From Nocardia anocheti (GTDB lineage Bacteria; Actinomycetota; Actinomycetes; Mycobacteriales; Mycobacteriaceae), in NCBI RefSeq assembly GCF_029675105.1, contig NZ_JAQQFV010000012.1:1-64000 (forward strand): a DNA stretch of 64,000 nt. Direction: 5' to 3'. The notes under the pieces were generated by a model. That model ran no database searches, was not told the DNA's origin, and was given only the letters and a program-made list of their open reading frames with translations. The position numbers and the translations under genes were made by a program. Positions 23,822-31,327 of this stretch are shown in pieces (within the stretch, counting starts at the first letter, position 1; every line of letters begins with the position of its first letter).

Positions 23822-24631
23822 ATGACGCGACGCTACGAAGGCAAAGTCGCCTTCATCACCGGCGCGGCCCGCGGCCAGGGCCGCGCCGAGGCGGTCCGCT
23901 TCGCGCAGGAGGGCGCGAACATCATCGCGATCGACGCGTGCGCGGAGTTCGCGAGCACTCCCTATCCGGGCGCCACCGAGGACGACCTGGCCGAGACCGC
24001 GCGTCTGGTCGAGGCCGCCGGGGGCAAGATCGTCGCGACGAAGGCCGATGTCCGTGACTTCGACGCGCTTTCGGCGGCGCTGGCCGAGGGCATCGAGCAG
24101 TTGGGCCGTCTCGACGTGGTGGTCGCCAATGCCGGGATCTGTTCGGCCGCGCTGTCCTGGGAGATCACCGCCGAGCAGTGGCAGGAGACGGTCGATGTCA
24201 ACCTGACCGGCGTCTTCCATACCGCCAAAGCCGCGGTGCCGCACCTGATCGCCCAGGGCGAGGGTGGTGCGATGGTGTTCATCAGCTCGGTCTCGGGCCT
24301 CAAGGGCACGCCGTTCACGGGCCATTACGTCGCCACCAAGCACGCCATCACCGGCCTGGCCAAGACCATGGCCAACGAGCTCGGCGAGCACCGCATCCGG
24401 GTCAACACCGTGCACCCGGCCGGAGTGGCGACGGGCATGCAACTCCTCGATATGGGTCCGCTGCTGGAGAAGTACGCGCACACGCTGGCGCCCATCTTCA
24501 TGAACGCCCTGCCCACCTACATCACCGACCCCTCCGATATCGCCGCGGCCGTGGCGTGGCTGTGCTCGGACGAGGCCGCCCAGGTCACCGGCGCGCAGAT
24601 CCCCGTCGACATGGGCAACCTGAACCGTTAG
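23822..24631 (+). CDS. SDR-family oxidoreductase, mycofactocin-coupled type
   Basis: This 269-residue SDR has TGAARGQGRAEAVRFAQEGANI near residue 12, the insertion YPGATEDDLAETARLVEAAGG near 45-65, and the active site YVATK. This combination is the signature of mycofactocin-dependent SDRs such as carveol dehydrogenase. GGAGG lies upstream of the ATG. It is the last gene of the steroid island on the right. Substrate unknown; a hydroxysteroid or side-chain alcohol is plausible. Confidence 0.87.
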   Translation: MTRRYEGKVAFITGAARGQGRAEAVRFAQEGANIIAIDACAEFASTPYPGATEDDLAETARLVEAAGGKIVATKADVRDFDALSAALAEGIEQLGRLDVVVANAGICSAALSWEITAEQWQETVDVNLTGVFHTAKAAVPHLIAQGEGGAMVFISSVSGLKGTPFTGHYVATKHAITGLAKTMANELGEHRIRVNTVHPAGVATGMQLLDMGPLLEKYAHTLAPIFMNALPTYITDPSDIAAAVAWLCSDEAAQVTGAQIPVDMGNLNR

Positions 24632-24641
24632 CCGCACCGGA

Positions 24642-24687
24642 TTGGTATTTTTATACCGCTCGCTCTAGGGTGGTATAAAAATACCAA
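24642..24687. promoter_or_regulatory. pair of GGTAT-N4-ATACC operators upstream of the aminopeptidase gene
   Basis: TTGGTATTTTTATACC (24642-24657) and its exact inverse (24672-24687) flank 14 bp. Each half contains GGTAT-N4-ATACC. A third copy, GGTATTTAAATACC, precedes the XRE gene at 25755-25768. The second copy lies just before the Shine-Dalgarno sequence, so binding would block transcription. Confidence 0.75.
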
Positions 24688-24698
24688 CTGGAGGCGTG

Positions 24699-25466
24699 AT
24701 GGTGGAGTTGAAGTCGCCCGCGGAGATCGAACGGATGCGGGTGACCGGCCGGTTCGTCGCCGACGTGCTGGCCGGAGTGAAGGGCGCGGCGACGGTCGGG
24801 GTGAACCTGCTGGACCTGGAAGCGTATGTGCGGGAACGGATTCGCGAACGCGGCGCGGTGTCGTGCTACTGGGACTACGCACCCTCGTTCGGGCGCGGTC
24901 CGTTTCGTAATACCGTGTGCCTGTCGGTGAACGACGCGGTGCTGCACGGCCTTCCGCACGACTACGTCCTGCGCGACGGCGATGTCCTCACCGCCGACCT
25001 CGCGGTCTCCATCGACGGCTGGGTCGCCGACGCCGCGGTGACCACCATCGTCGGCACCGCCGCGCCCGCCGACCAGCGCCTCGTCCGCGCCACCGAGGAC
25101 GCCCTCGCGGCCGGAATCGCCGCCGCCCGGCCCGGCGGACGCCTCGGCGACATCTCCGCGGCCATCGCCGCCGTCGCCCGCGACTACGGCTTCCCGGTGA
25201 ACACCGAATTCGGCGGCCACGGCCTGGGCCGGACCATGCACGAGGACCCACACGTCGCCAACAGCGGCCGGGCGGGACGCGGATTCCCGCTGCGCCCCGG
25301 GCTCACGATCGCCATCGAACCGTGGTTCGCCGCGGGCACCGCGCGGGTGGTCACCGATCCCGACGGCTGGACCATCCGTTCCGCCGACGGCTCGCGCTGC
25401 GCGCACAATGAACACACGATCGCGATCACCGACGACGGCCCGAGGATTCTCACCTCGGTGGACTGA
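24699..25466 (+). CDS. map: type I methionine aminopeptidase (M24 family)
   Basis: This 255-residue peptidase removes N-terminal methionine. The pita-bread metal site is visible: Asp in LTADLAVSIDGWVADAAV, His in EFGGHGLGRTMHEDP, Glu in TIAIEPW, and the final Glu in CAHNEHTIAI. ATG 24699 is chosen over GTG 24696 because GGAGG then has usable spacing. The gene is convergent with an XRE regulator six bp away, and both carry the same palindromic operator. This suggests an inducible extra aminopeptidase in addition to the housekeeping one, perhaps for stress or inhibitor resistance (inference). Confidence 0.9.
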   Translation: MVELKSPAEIERMRVTGRFVADVLAGVKGAATVGVNLLDLEAYVRERIRERGAVSCYWDYAPSFGRGPFRNTVCLSVNDAVLHGLPHDYVLRDGDVLTADLAVSIDGWVADAAVTTIVGTAAPADQRLVRATEDALAAGIAAARPGGRLGDISAAIAAVARDYGFPVNTEFGGHGLGRTMHEDPHVANSGRAGRGFPLRPGLTIAIEPWFAAGTARVVTDPDGWTIRSADGSRCAHNEHTIAITDDGPRILTSVD

Positions 25467-25472
25467 GTGCGG

Positions 25473-25736
25473 TCAGGCGGATTCGGCGACCGGCTCGGCG
25501 CGGTAGATCCCGGCCAGCTCGGTGAGTGGGATGTCCAGCGCCTCGGCCAGTCCGACGACGGTGCCGAAGGCGGGGGAGGGCAGGCGCCCGGACTCGATCT
25601 TGCGCAGCGTCTCGGGGGAGATGCCCGCCGCCCGCGCCACCTCGGCGAGGTCGCGGTCGCCGCGCGCGGACCGCAGGCAACGGCCGAGACGACGGCCCGC
25701 TTCGACCTGGGCGGGGCTGAGGGGGAGACGCACCAT
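25473..25736 (-). CDS. XRE-family transcriptional regulator
   Basis: This 87-residue protein is almost entirely one helix-turn-helix of the Cro/CI type (about 12-70; LAEVARAAGISPETLRKIESGR). GGTATTTAAATACC is centred about 25 bp upstream of its ATG (25736). The same motif occurs twice before the neighbouring aminopeptidase gene, so the protein probably represses itself and map. No effector domain is present; an additional factor or simple feedback would control it. Confidence 0.88.
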   Translation of the reverse strand: MVRLPLSPAQVEAGRRLGRCLRSARGDRDLAEVARAAGISPETLRKIESGRLPSPAFGTVVGLAEALDIPLTELAGIYRAEPVAESA

Positions 25737-25754
25737 GGGTCCGAGGGTAGGGGT

Positions 25755-25768
25755 GGTATTTAAATACC
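25755..25768. promoter_or_regulatory. perfect 14-bp palindromic operator of the XRE gene
   Basis: GGTATTTAAATACC is a perfect palindrome 19 bp upstream of the XRE start. It has the same GGTAT/ATACC ends as the two sites before map, with only the four central bases differing. Confidence 0.75.
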
Positions 25769-25783
25769 GCAACTTCCGGCAGG

Positions 25784-26596
25784 TCATGGCGGGGTCGGTG
25801 CGTGGGAAACCCGCGGCGGGTTCCGCGGGAGCCGAGCCGCATCGACGAAGGCGCCGTCGGTGAGCAGCGGGACGGTGCGGTCGGCGTCGAGCTCGACGGC
25901 CAGGGCGACATCGTCGGCGAAACCGATCGCGGTGAGTTCGCGTCCGGACGCGCTGTCGGTGATCAGCGCGCCGACCGCCGGGGTGCCACGGAAGGTGCTC
26001 GCGGCGGCCTCGGCCTCGGGCGACAGCGTGGTGAGTCCGGCATCGCGCAGGGCCGCCACCAGCGCGCCCGCACCGAGCCAGTCCTCTATGGCGGGCCGCA
26101 CGATGTCGGTGCCCGGCCACTGTTCGCCCGCCGCCACGACCGCGATCGGCCGATCCGGATGTCCCCAGTCGTCCTGATCCGCCAGCCAGGCCGCCACCGC
26201 GCCGACATTGCGCAGGCTCGCGGCCACCACCCGGGCCTCGCGCACGGTCGTGGCGATCGCGGAACCGTTGGGGGAGGGCAGAACCAGCCGCTCGGTGAAC
26301 GGTGCCCGGCGGATCGCGGCGGGCGACAACGACCACGGCGCCCGCGGCCCCGCCTCGCGACGGCCGACCGCCAGCGCCGCGCGGTGCTCGTCGGCGAACG
26401 CGCGGGCGGACTCGTCGCGCCACCGGTACGGGTACACGGCGGTCCCGGCCGCCGTCGCGAGCGAGACCGAGGTGGTGAACGACAGCACGTCGATCACCAC
26501 CACACACGCCGCGCCGTCACCGATCGCCGCGGCCCCCGCGCGCCCCCACTCGACCCGCACACCGAACCCCTGCTGCCGCGCCCACTGTGGTGACAC
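25784..26596 (-). CDS. 2-phosphosulfolactate phosphatase-like protein (ComB family)
   Basis: This 270-residue protein has ComB family landmarks: VVVIDVLSFTTSVSLATAAG near residue 33, LPSPNGSAIA near 110 and AIEDWLGAGALVAALR near 170. In archaea ComB dephosphorylates 2-phosphosulfolactate for coenzyme M synthesis, a cofactor not expected in this organism. A different phosphate ester is therefore likely. The GTG at 26596 has GGGAGGG upstream. It stands alone between the XRE gene and a 221-bp gap. Confidence 0.82.
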   Translation of the reverse strand: MSPQWARQQGFGVRVEWGRAGAAAIGDGAACVVVIDVLSFTTSVSLATAAGTAVYPYRWRDESARAFADEHRAALAVGRREAGPRAPWSLSPAAIRRAPFTERLVLPSPNGSAIATTVREARVVAASLRNVGAVAAWLADQDDWGHPDRPIAVVAAGEQWPGTDIVRPAIEDWLGAGALVAALRDAGLTTLSPEAEAAASTFRGTPAVGALITDSASGRELTAIGFADDVALAVELDADRTVPLLTDGAFVDAARLPRNPPRVSHAPTPP

Positions 26597-26817
26597 GAAA
26601 CCCTCCCGTTCTCCGGACGAAACCCCCAGTCCATCACGGAGTTCCGGCGCGCGCGAGCATTGCCCTCGAGCCGAACGGATCGGGGAGTCCGGCGCGACGG
26701 CGTAGCGGTGCTCCCTGGTCGCGCCGTGACCCGTGGTGCTCGGCGGGCGGGAGAAGCACACCCCGAGGGCTGCCGCAGGTCGACCGTGTCGAGCCGCTCG
26801 CCGTCCTGCCAGCGTGG

Positions 26818-27786
26818 TCAGCGCACGTACGAGGGGGTGAGGTCCAGGGTCGCCGGGGGACGCAGGCGGCGCAGGGTGCCGTCGATGCTGGTGACGTAGA
26901 GCGACCAACCGTCACCGTCGCGGGCCAGGCGTGCCGAGGTCGGGCCGATGGGTGGCGGGTCGGGGATGAGATCGCGCGGGGTGGTCCAGCCCGTGGCCAG
27001 GGTGCACCAGCTGCCGGTGGCGGTGTCGAGCTGGTAGACGCTGCCCGAGTAGTCGCCGGTGACGAAGGCCAGGCCGGTGGCGGTGAGGTCGAGATCGTCG
27101 AGGCCGGGCAGCAAGCCGTCGGCGAGGGTGGCGATCGCGGTGAATTTGTCGGGCGCGTCGAGGGGGACGCGCACGATCTGGGAGGTGGCGACGTCCTCGG
27201 TGAGCACCGCCTGGTGATCGGGGGTGAGGGCGAGACCGTTGGGACGGGGCACCGGCGACCAGCCGAGGGTGAACTCGCCGGTGGCGGGCCGGTAGCGGCT
27301 GATGCCGACCGGCGGCCACGGGACCGAGAGCTGGGAGATCAGCAGATCGCCGTCGGGCAGCAGGAGCAGGCCGTTGGGTTGGACCAGATCGGGGAGCAGG
27401 ACTGTGACCGTGCCCGTCACCAGATCCAGCGCGCTCAGCGTGCCGCCGCCGGAGGGCGTGCTGCCGTCTCCGGTGAGGAAGTACAGGGTGTCGCCGACCA
27501 GGCGCAGTCCGGCGGGATGGTCCAGGCCGGTGAGCAGCGTGGTGACGCTGCCGTGCGCGTCGACGTGCAGCAGTTCGCCGCGCACGATCCCGCTGAGATA
27601 GAACCCGCCCCGGCCGTCGGACTCGAGGTTCTCCAGGCCACCCAGGTCGGCGGCGAGAGTGTCGACCTGCCAGCCCGTGGCGCAGGTGGGCGGACCCGCC
27701 TGCGCCGGGGCGGCGGGACCGAGCCCGAGCAGTGCGGTCAGGACGAGTGCCGATGCCGCACAGGGGATTCCCCGAGATCCACGCAT
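26818..27786 (-). CDS. secreted SMP-30/gluconolactonase-like beta-propeller protein
   Basis: This 322-residue protein starts with a signal peptide (MRGSRG then a hydrophobic core, probable cleavage after AQA near residue 30). The rest is repeated beta-propeller blades with motifs such as LVQPNGLLLLPDGDLLIS, PNGLALTPDHQAVL and LTATGLAFVTGDYSGSVYQLD. Such folds include lactonases and strictosidine-synthase-like proteins. Metal ligands cannot be assigned by eye. It is probably exported to the cell envelope. It follows the VOC gene by 9 bp and may be co-transcribed with it. Confidence 0.8.
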   Translation of the reverse strand: MRGSRGIPCAASALVLTALLGLGPAAPAQAGPPTCATGWQVDTLAADLGGLENLESDGRGGFYLSGIVRGELLHVDAHGSVTTLLTGLDHPAGLRLVGDTLYFLTGDGSTPSGGGTLSALDLVTGTVTVLLPDLVQPNGLLLLPDGDLLISQLSVPWPPVGISRYRPATGEFTLGWSPVPRPNGLALTPDHQAVLTEDVATSQIVRVPLDAPDKFTAIATLADGLLPGLDDLDLTATGLAFVTGDYSGSVYQLDTATGSWCTLATGWTTPRDLIPDPPPIGPTSARLARDGDGWSLYVTSIDGTLRRLRPPATLDLTPSYVR

Positions 27787-27795
27787 CCCCGCAGC

Positions 27796-28533
27796 CTACT
27801 GGCTGCCGTCCGGGGTCGCCGGGTCGCCGCCGAGCCAGGCGGCGAGCAGTTCGGACGCGTCCTCGGCCAGGGCGGCCCGCTCGCCGGGTGCGAGATCGAG
27901 CGCGGCGAACTCGCCGTGCCAGTGCTCGCGCCGGTCGCTGTCCTCGGCGGCGACCGCGAGTTCGGCCAGCGCCGCGTAGGCCCTGGCCCGGTCGGCGGCG
28001 GAGGCGGTGGCGGTGAAGCGGCGCAGCCCGGTCTCCAGCGCGCGGGTGGCGGCGCGGTCGTCGTTCTTGAAATCCCGCAGGATCCGGGCGTTGTCGAGCA
28101 CCTTGGTCAGCCCGGTGAGTGCCTTCGAGCCGCCGTATTCCAGTTCCCTCGGCTCGTCGCGCTGGATGACGATGATCGTGTTGCCGACCGGGTCGACCAG
28201 GCTGAACCGCGACTGCCCGGGCCGGAACCGGGTGATCCGCGGGTACCCCTTGGCGGGCACCCTGCCGTAGTGCGCGCGCAGGGCCGCCGCGAACTCGGCG
28301 TGCCGGGCGGCCACGTCGTCGACCATCAGCAGGGCGCCGACCTGCTCGACGGGCAGTGTCACCCCCGGCGGCGGGGAGCTGAAATGCAGTGCGCAGTCGT
28401 ACTTTTCGACGGCACCGTAGACGTAGGGGCGGGACTGCTCGTAGGTGACGGTGTAGCCGAGGGCGCGATAGAAGACGAGGGTGCCGGACAGATCGTCGCT
28501 CCAGAGCATGGGCACCGCGGTATCAGTGGTCAC
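27796..28533 (-). CDS. VOC-superfamily (glyoxalase/bleomycin-resistance-like) protein with C-terminal extension
   Basis: This 245-residue protein has an N-terminal VOC domain (about 5-125; VPMLWSDDLSGTLVFYRALGY, FSLVDPVGNTIIVIQ). This domain resembles bleomycin-resistance-type binding proteins. A helical extension of about 110 residues rich in Ala, Arg and Glu follows (DDRAATRALETGLRRF and after), with no family I can name. The start is GTG 28533. The domain may bind a small molecule; no catalytic metal triad is evident to me. Confidence 0.78.
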   Translation of the reverse strand: MTTDTAVPMLWSDDLSGTLVFYRALGYTVTYEQSRPYVYGAVEKYDCALHFSSPPPGVTLPVEQVGALLMVDDVAARHAEFAAALRAHYGRVPAKGYPRITRFRPGQSRFSLVDPVGNTIIVIQRDEPRELEYGGSKALTGLTKVLDNARILRDFKNDDRAATRALETGLRRFTATASAADRARAYAALAELAVAAEDSDRREHWHGEFAALDLAPGERAALAEDASELLAAWLGGDPATPDGSQ

Positions 28534-28618
28534 CGAGTCGACCCTACGAACAGTTCCGCCGCGGCGCCCGTACCGATTTCGACGGGCTCACCCGACACCG
28601 CGCCGCTACGCTGAGACC

Positions 28619-29002
28619 ATGACGAATCGCCTGGGTGAGGCCGCGACCGCGAATTATGTACTGCTCACGACCTTCCGCAAGGACGGCACGCCCGTGGCCA
28701 CACCGGTGTGGGCGGTGGAGCACGCGGACAAGCTCTACGTCTGGACCGTCACCGACAGCTGGAAGGTCAAGCGCATCCGCCGCAACGGCGAGGTCACCGT
28801 GCAGGCGTGCAATGCGCGCGGTGGCGCCCCGCACGGCGCGGTCGTCAGCGGCACCGCCCGGCTGCTCGACGGCGGCGAGACCGACCAGGTGCGCTCGTGG
28901 CTGCGCCGCAAGTACTGGCTGACCGGGCCGCTGGTGCTCCTGGCCAGCAACCTGCGCCGGGGCAAGGACGGCACCATCGGCATCGAGATCACGCCCGCCT
29001 GA
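28619..29002 (+). CDS. PPOX-class F420-dependent oxidoreductase
   Basis: This 127-residue split-barrel protein has YVLLTTFRKDGTPVATPVW near residue 13, LYVWTVTDSWKVKRIRRNG near 40 and the GTIGIEITPA ending. These match PPOX-class F420-binding enzymes of actinobacteria. They reduce or bind diverse substrates with cofactor F420H2. TACGCT (28607-28612) ends six bases before the ATG, so it is probably leaderless. It is divergent from the VOC gene. Confidence 0.85.
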   Translation: MTNRLGEAATANYVLLTTFRKDGTPVATPVWAVEHADKLYVWTVTDSWKVKRIRRNGEVTVQACNARGGAPHGAVVSGTARLLDGGETDQVRSWLRRKYWLTGPLVLLASNLRRGKDGTIGIEITPA

Positions 29003-29051
29003 TTTGCCCGAACCTGTATCCGGTACCGGGAGTATCGGATACTGTGGCCGC

Positions 29052-30341
29052 ATGGCCGAGAAACGCAACCGCGCTGTCATCGTCGCTGGCGCGCGCACCC
29101 CGTTCGTGCGCGCGTTCACCGACTTCACCCGTCTGGACAGCATCGCCCTCGCTGGAGCGGCCGTGCGGGGTCTGCTCGACCGCAGCGGCATCGCCCCGGG
29201 CGAGATCCAGTCGATCGTCTGGGGTGGCGTGGTGCTGCCCAGCCACGCGCCCAATATCGCGCGCGAGGTGGCCCTCGACCTGAATCTGGACTTCGGCTGC
29301 GAGGGCTACACGGTGACCCGCGCGTGCGCGTCGGGCCTGCAGGCCGTCACCTCGGCCGCGGCCGCCATCGAGCGCGGCGAGTACGACATCATGATCGCCG
29401 GTGGCAGCGATTCCACCAGTAATGCCGAGATCAAGCTGCCGCAGAAGGTGGTGCACGCGGTCGCGCCCGTCGCGCTCGGCAAGCCCAAGGCCAAGGACTA
29501 TCTCGACGTGGTCCGTCAGCTCGCGCCGTTCACCGATGTGCTGCCGCGTCAGCCGAAGATCGCCGAGCGCACCACCGGTGAGGTGATGGGCGAATCCGCG
29601 GAGAAGATGGCCAGGATCAACGGCATCAGCCGCGCCGACCAGGACGCCTTCGCCGCGCGCTCGCACCACCGCGCCGCCGCCGCGATCGCCTCGGGCCGCT
29701 TCGACGACGAAGTGGTGCCGCTGACCACCCCCACGGGCACCCGCGTGGCCACCGACGGCCTGGTCCGCGCCGCCACCAGCATCGAGAAGCTGGCCACCCT
29801 GCGCCCGGTGTTCGCCACCGACGGCACCGTCACCGCGGGCAATGCCAGCCCGCTCACCGACGGCGCCTCGGCGGTGCTGCTGATGAGCGAGGAGAAGGCG
29901 CGCGCCCTGGGCTTCACGCCGCTGGCCGCGTTCCGGTCCTGGAGCTTCGTCAGCGTCGACCCCGCCGACCAGGTGCTGCTCGGCCCGGCCATCTCGATGC
30001 CGCGCGCCCTGGACAAGGCCGGGTTGTCGCTGGCCGACATCGATCTGGTCGACATCCACGAGGCCTTCGCCGCCCAGACCCTGTCGGTGCTGAGCATGCT
30101 CGAGAGCGCGCGCTGGGCCAAGGAACGCCTCGATCGTGACGAGCCGGTCGGCTCGGTCGACATCGACAAGCTCAATGTGCACGGCGGCTCCATCTCGCTG
30201 GGTCACCCCTTCGGCGCCACCGGTGCGCGCATGGTCACGACCATGGCCAACGAACTGGCGCGGAGCGGGAAGGAGACGGCGCTGCTGGGGATCTGCGCGG
30301 CCGGGGGGATCGGCGCGTCGGCGGTGCTCGAGCGGGTCTGA
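29052..30341 (+). CDS. acetyl-CoA C-acyltransferase (thiolase, FadI/FadA-like)
   Basis: This 429-residue thiolase cleaves 3-ketoacyl-CoA to acetyl-CoA and a shortened acyl-CoA, or runs in reverse. The acyl-accepting cysteine is C92 (TRACASGLQA). The His motifs DIHEAFAAQ, SISLGHPFGATG and the second Cys in CAAGGIGAS are present. TACTGT (29040-29045) ends six bases before the ATG 29052, another leaderless geometry. It stands alone, without a hydratase or hydroxyacyl dehydrogenase beside it, so its exact pathway is open; fatty acid oxidation is likely. Confidence 0.93.
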   Translation: MAEKRNRAVIVAGARTPFVRAFTDFTRLDSIALAGAAVRGLLDRSGIAPGEIQSIVWGGVVLPSHAPNIAREVALDLNLDFGCEGYTVTRACASGLQAVTSAAAAIERGEYDIMIAGGSDSTSNAEIKLPQKVVHAVAPVALGKPKAKDYLDVVRQLAPFTDVLPRQPKIAERTTGEVMGESAEKMARINGISRADQDAFAARSHHRAAAAIASGRFDDEVVPLTTPTGTRVATDGLVRAATSIEKLATLRPVFATDGTVTAGNASPLTDGASAVLLMSEEKARALGFTPLAAFRSWSFVSVDPADQVLLGPAISMPRALDKAGLSLADIDLVDIHEAFAAQTLSVLSMLESARWAKERLDRDEPVGSVDIDKLNVHGGSISLGHPFGATGARMVTTMANELARSGKETALLGICAAGGIGASAVLERV

Positions 30342-30394
30342 GCGCGGAGCCCCTCGGGCGCGGTGGCGGGTCGCCGGTGGGACTCGCCACCGCG

Positions 30395-31246
30395 CTATCG
30401 GGCGATGAGGGCGCGGTAGCGGCTGAGTTCGGCGGCCGCGTCCAGCATGTCGACGCCCTGATTCGTGAGTTTGTGTTGCCAGCGGTCCAGGGCGGCGGCG
30501 AGTGCTTCGGTGCTGCCCGCCGTGCGGATCTGCCGGACGACCTCGGCGATCTGGCCGAGCAGGTAGCCGCCCCGGCGCAGCAGGTGGGTGAGTTCGGCGT
30601 CGCGCAGGTCGGTGGGGTCGTAGCGGCGATAGCCGGTGGTGGGATCGCGGTCGGGGGTGAGGATTCCGGCGTCCTCCCAGGCGCGCAGGGTCGCTGGGGT
30701 CACCTGGAGGCGGTGGGCGAGTTCGCCGATGGTGCGGGTGCCGGGCGGGAGCGGGAATTCGGCGCCGGACGCCCGCCTGGTCGGCCGTGGGTGACCTGGC
30801 GGCTGAAGGGTGTCGGACGGGAGCGGGGAGTGGGCGTCGGACGCCTGCCTGGTCGGCCGTGGGTGACCGAGCGGCTGAAGGGTGCCGGAGGTGAGCGGGG
30901 AGTCGCCCACGGATGCGGTGGTGAGGTGGTCGGTGGCCCGGCGGACGGCGGCGAGTGTCTCGCGGTCACGGAGCAGTTGGGCGTGGCCGCGATCGATCAT
31001 CGTGAGGGCCTTGTCGAGGTCGTCGTCGTGCAGGGCGCGCATGATCGCCCCGGCCGTCGCGTGCCCGAAGGCCGCGATGAGCGCGAGGTAGGCGCGCAGG
31101 GCGGCCGCGTGCGTCGCGGTGTAGATCCGGTAGCCGGTGGGGGTGCGGTCGGCCGCGGGCAGGAAGCCCGCCTCCTCGTAGTTGCGGACCGCCTGGGTCG
31201 AGAGGCCGTGTTCGCGCGCGAGGTCGGCGGGTCGTAGGTTTCTCAC
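30395..31246 (-). CDS. double-HTH MerR-family regulator (TioE-like)
   Basis: This 283-residue protein carries two MerR DNA-binding domains. The first is at about 3-105 (LRPADLAREHGLSTQAVRNYEEAG). The second is at about 170-280 (TIGELAHRLQVTPATLRAWEDAG). Between them is a Pro/Arg-rich linker made of a 24-residue repeat. Normal MerR proteins have one such domain and dimerise, so this may act as an intramolecular pair. It starts with GTG and is divergent from the erythromycin-esterase homologue. A 10-bp inverted repeat in the shared region is a likely target. Confidence 0.85.
   Translation of the reverse strand: MRNLRPADLAREHGLSTQAVRNYEEAGFLPAADRTPTGYRIYTATHAAALRAYLALIAAFGHATAGAIMRALHDDDLDKALTMIDRGHAQLLRDRETLAAVRRATDHLTTASVGDSPLTSGTLQPLGHPRPTRQASDAHSPLPSDTLQPPGHPRPTRRASGAEFPLPPGTRTIGELAHRLQVTPATLRAWEDAGILTPDRDPTTGYRRYDPTDLRDAELTHLLRRGGYLLGQIAEVVRQIRTAGSTEALAAALDRWQHKLTNQGVDMLDAAAELSRYRALIAR
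30741..30905. repeat. 72-bp tandem repeat inside the MerR gene
   Basis: Units begin near 30741, 30813 and 30885 (last one partial), with a period of 72 bp (24 codons) and a few differences. The repeat codes for the linker between the two HTH domains (GHPRPTRQASDAHSPLPSDT and its variant). In-frame length keeps the protein intact. Confidence 0.85.
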
Positions 31247-31250
31247 TGTT

Positions 31251-31319
31251 TGGAGACTTTACCTGGATATATCTGGACTCATTCGGGGAAAGTCTCCACC
31301 GTTCTTTCAACGATACGAT
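31251..31319. promoter_or_regulatory. divergent promoter region with 10-bp inverted repeat (MerR gene / esterase gene)
   Basis: TGGAGACTTT (31251-31260) and AAAGTCTCCA (31289-31298) are perfect inverted repeats 28 bp apart. TACGAT (31314-31319) ends eight bases before the esterase ATG 31328. The wide spacing would suit two HTH domains on one protein or two dimers. Confidence 0.55.
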
Positions 31320-31327
31320 CGAGACAC

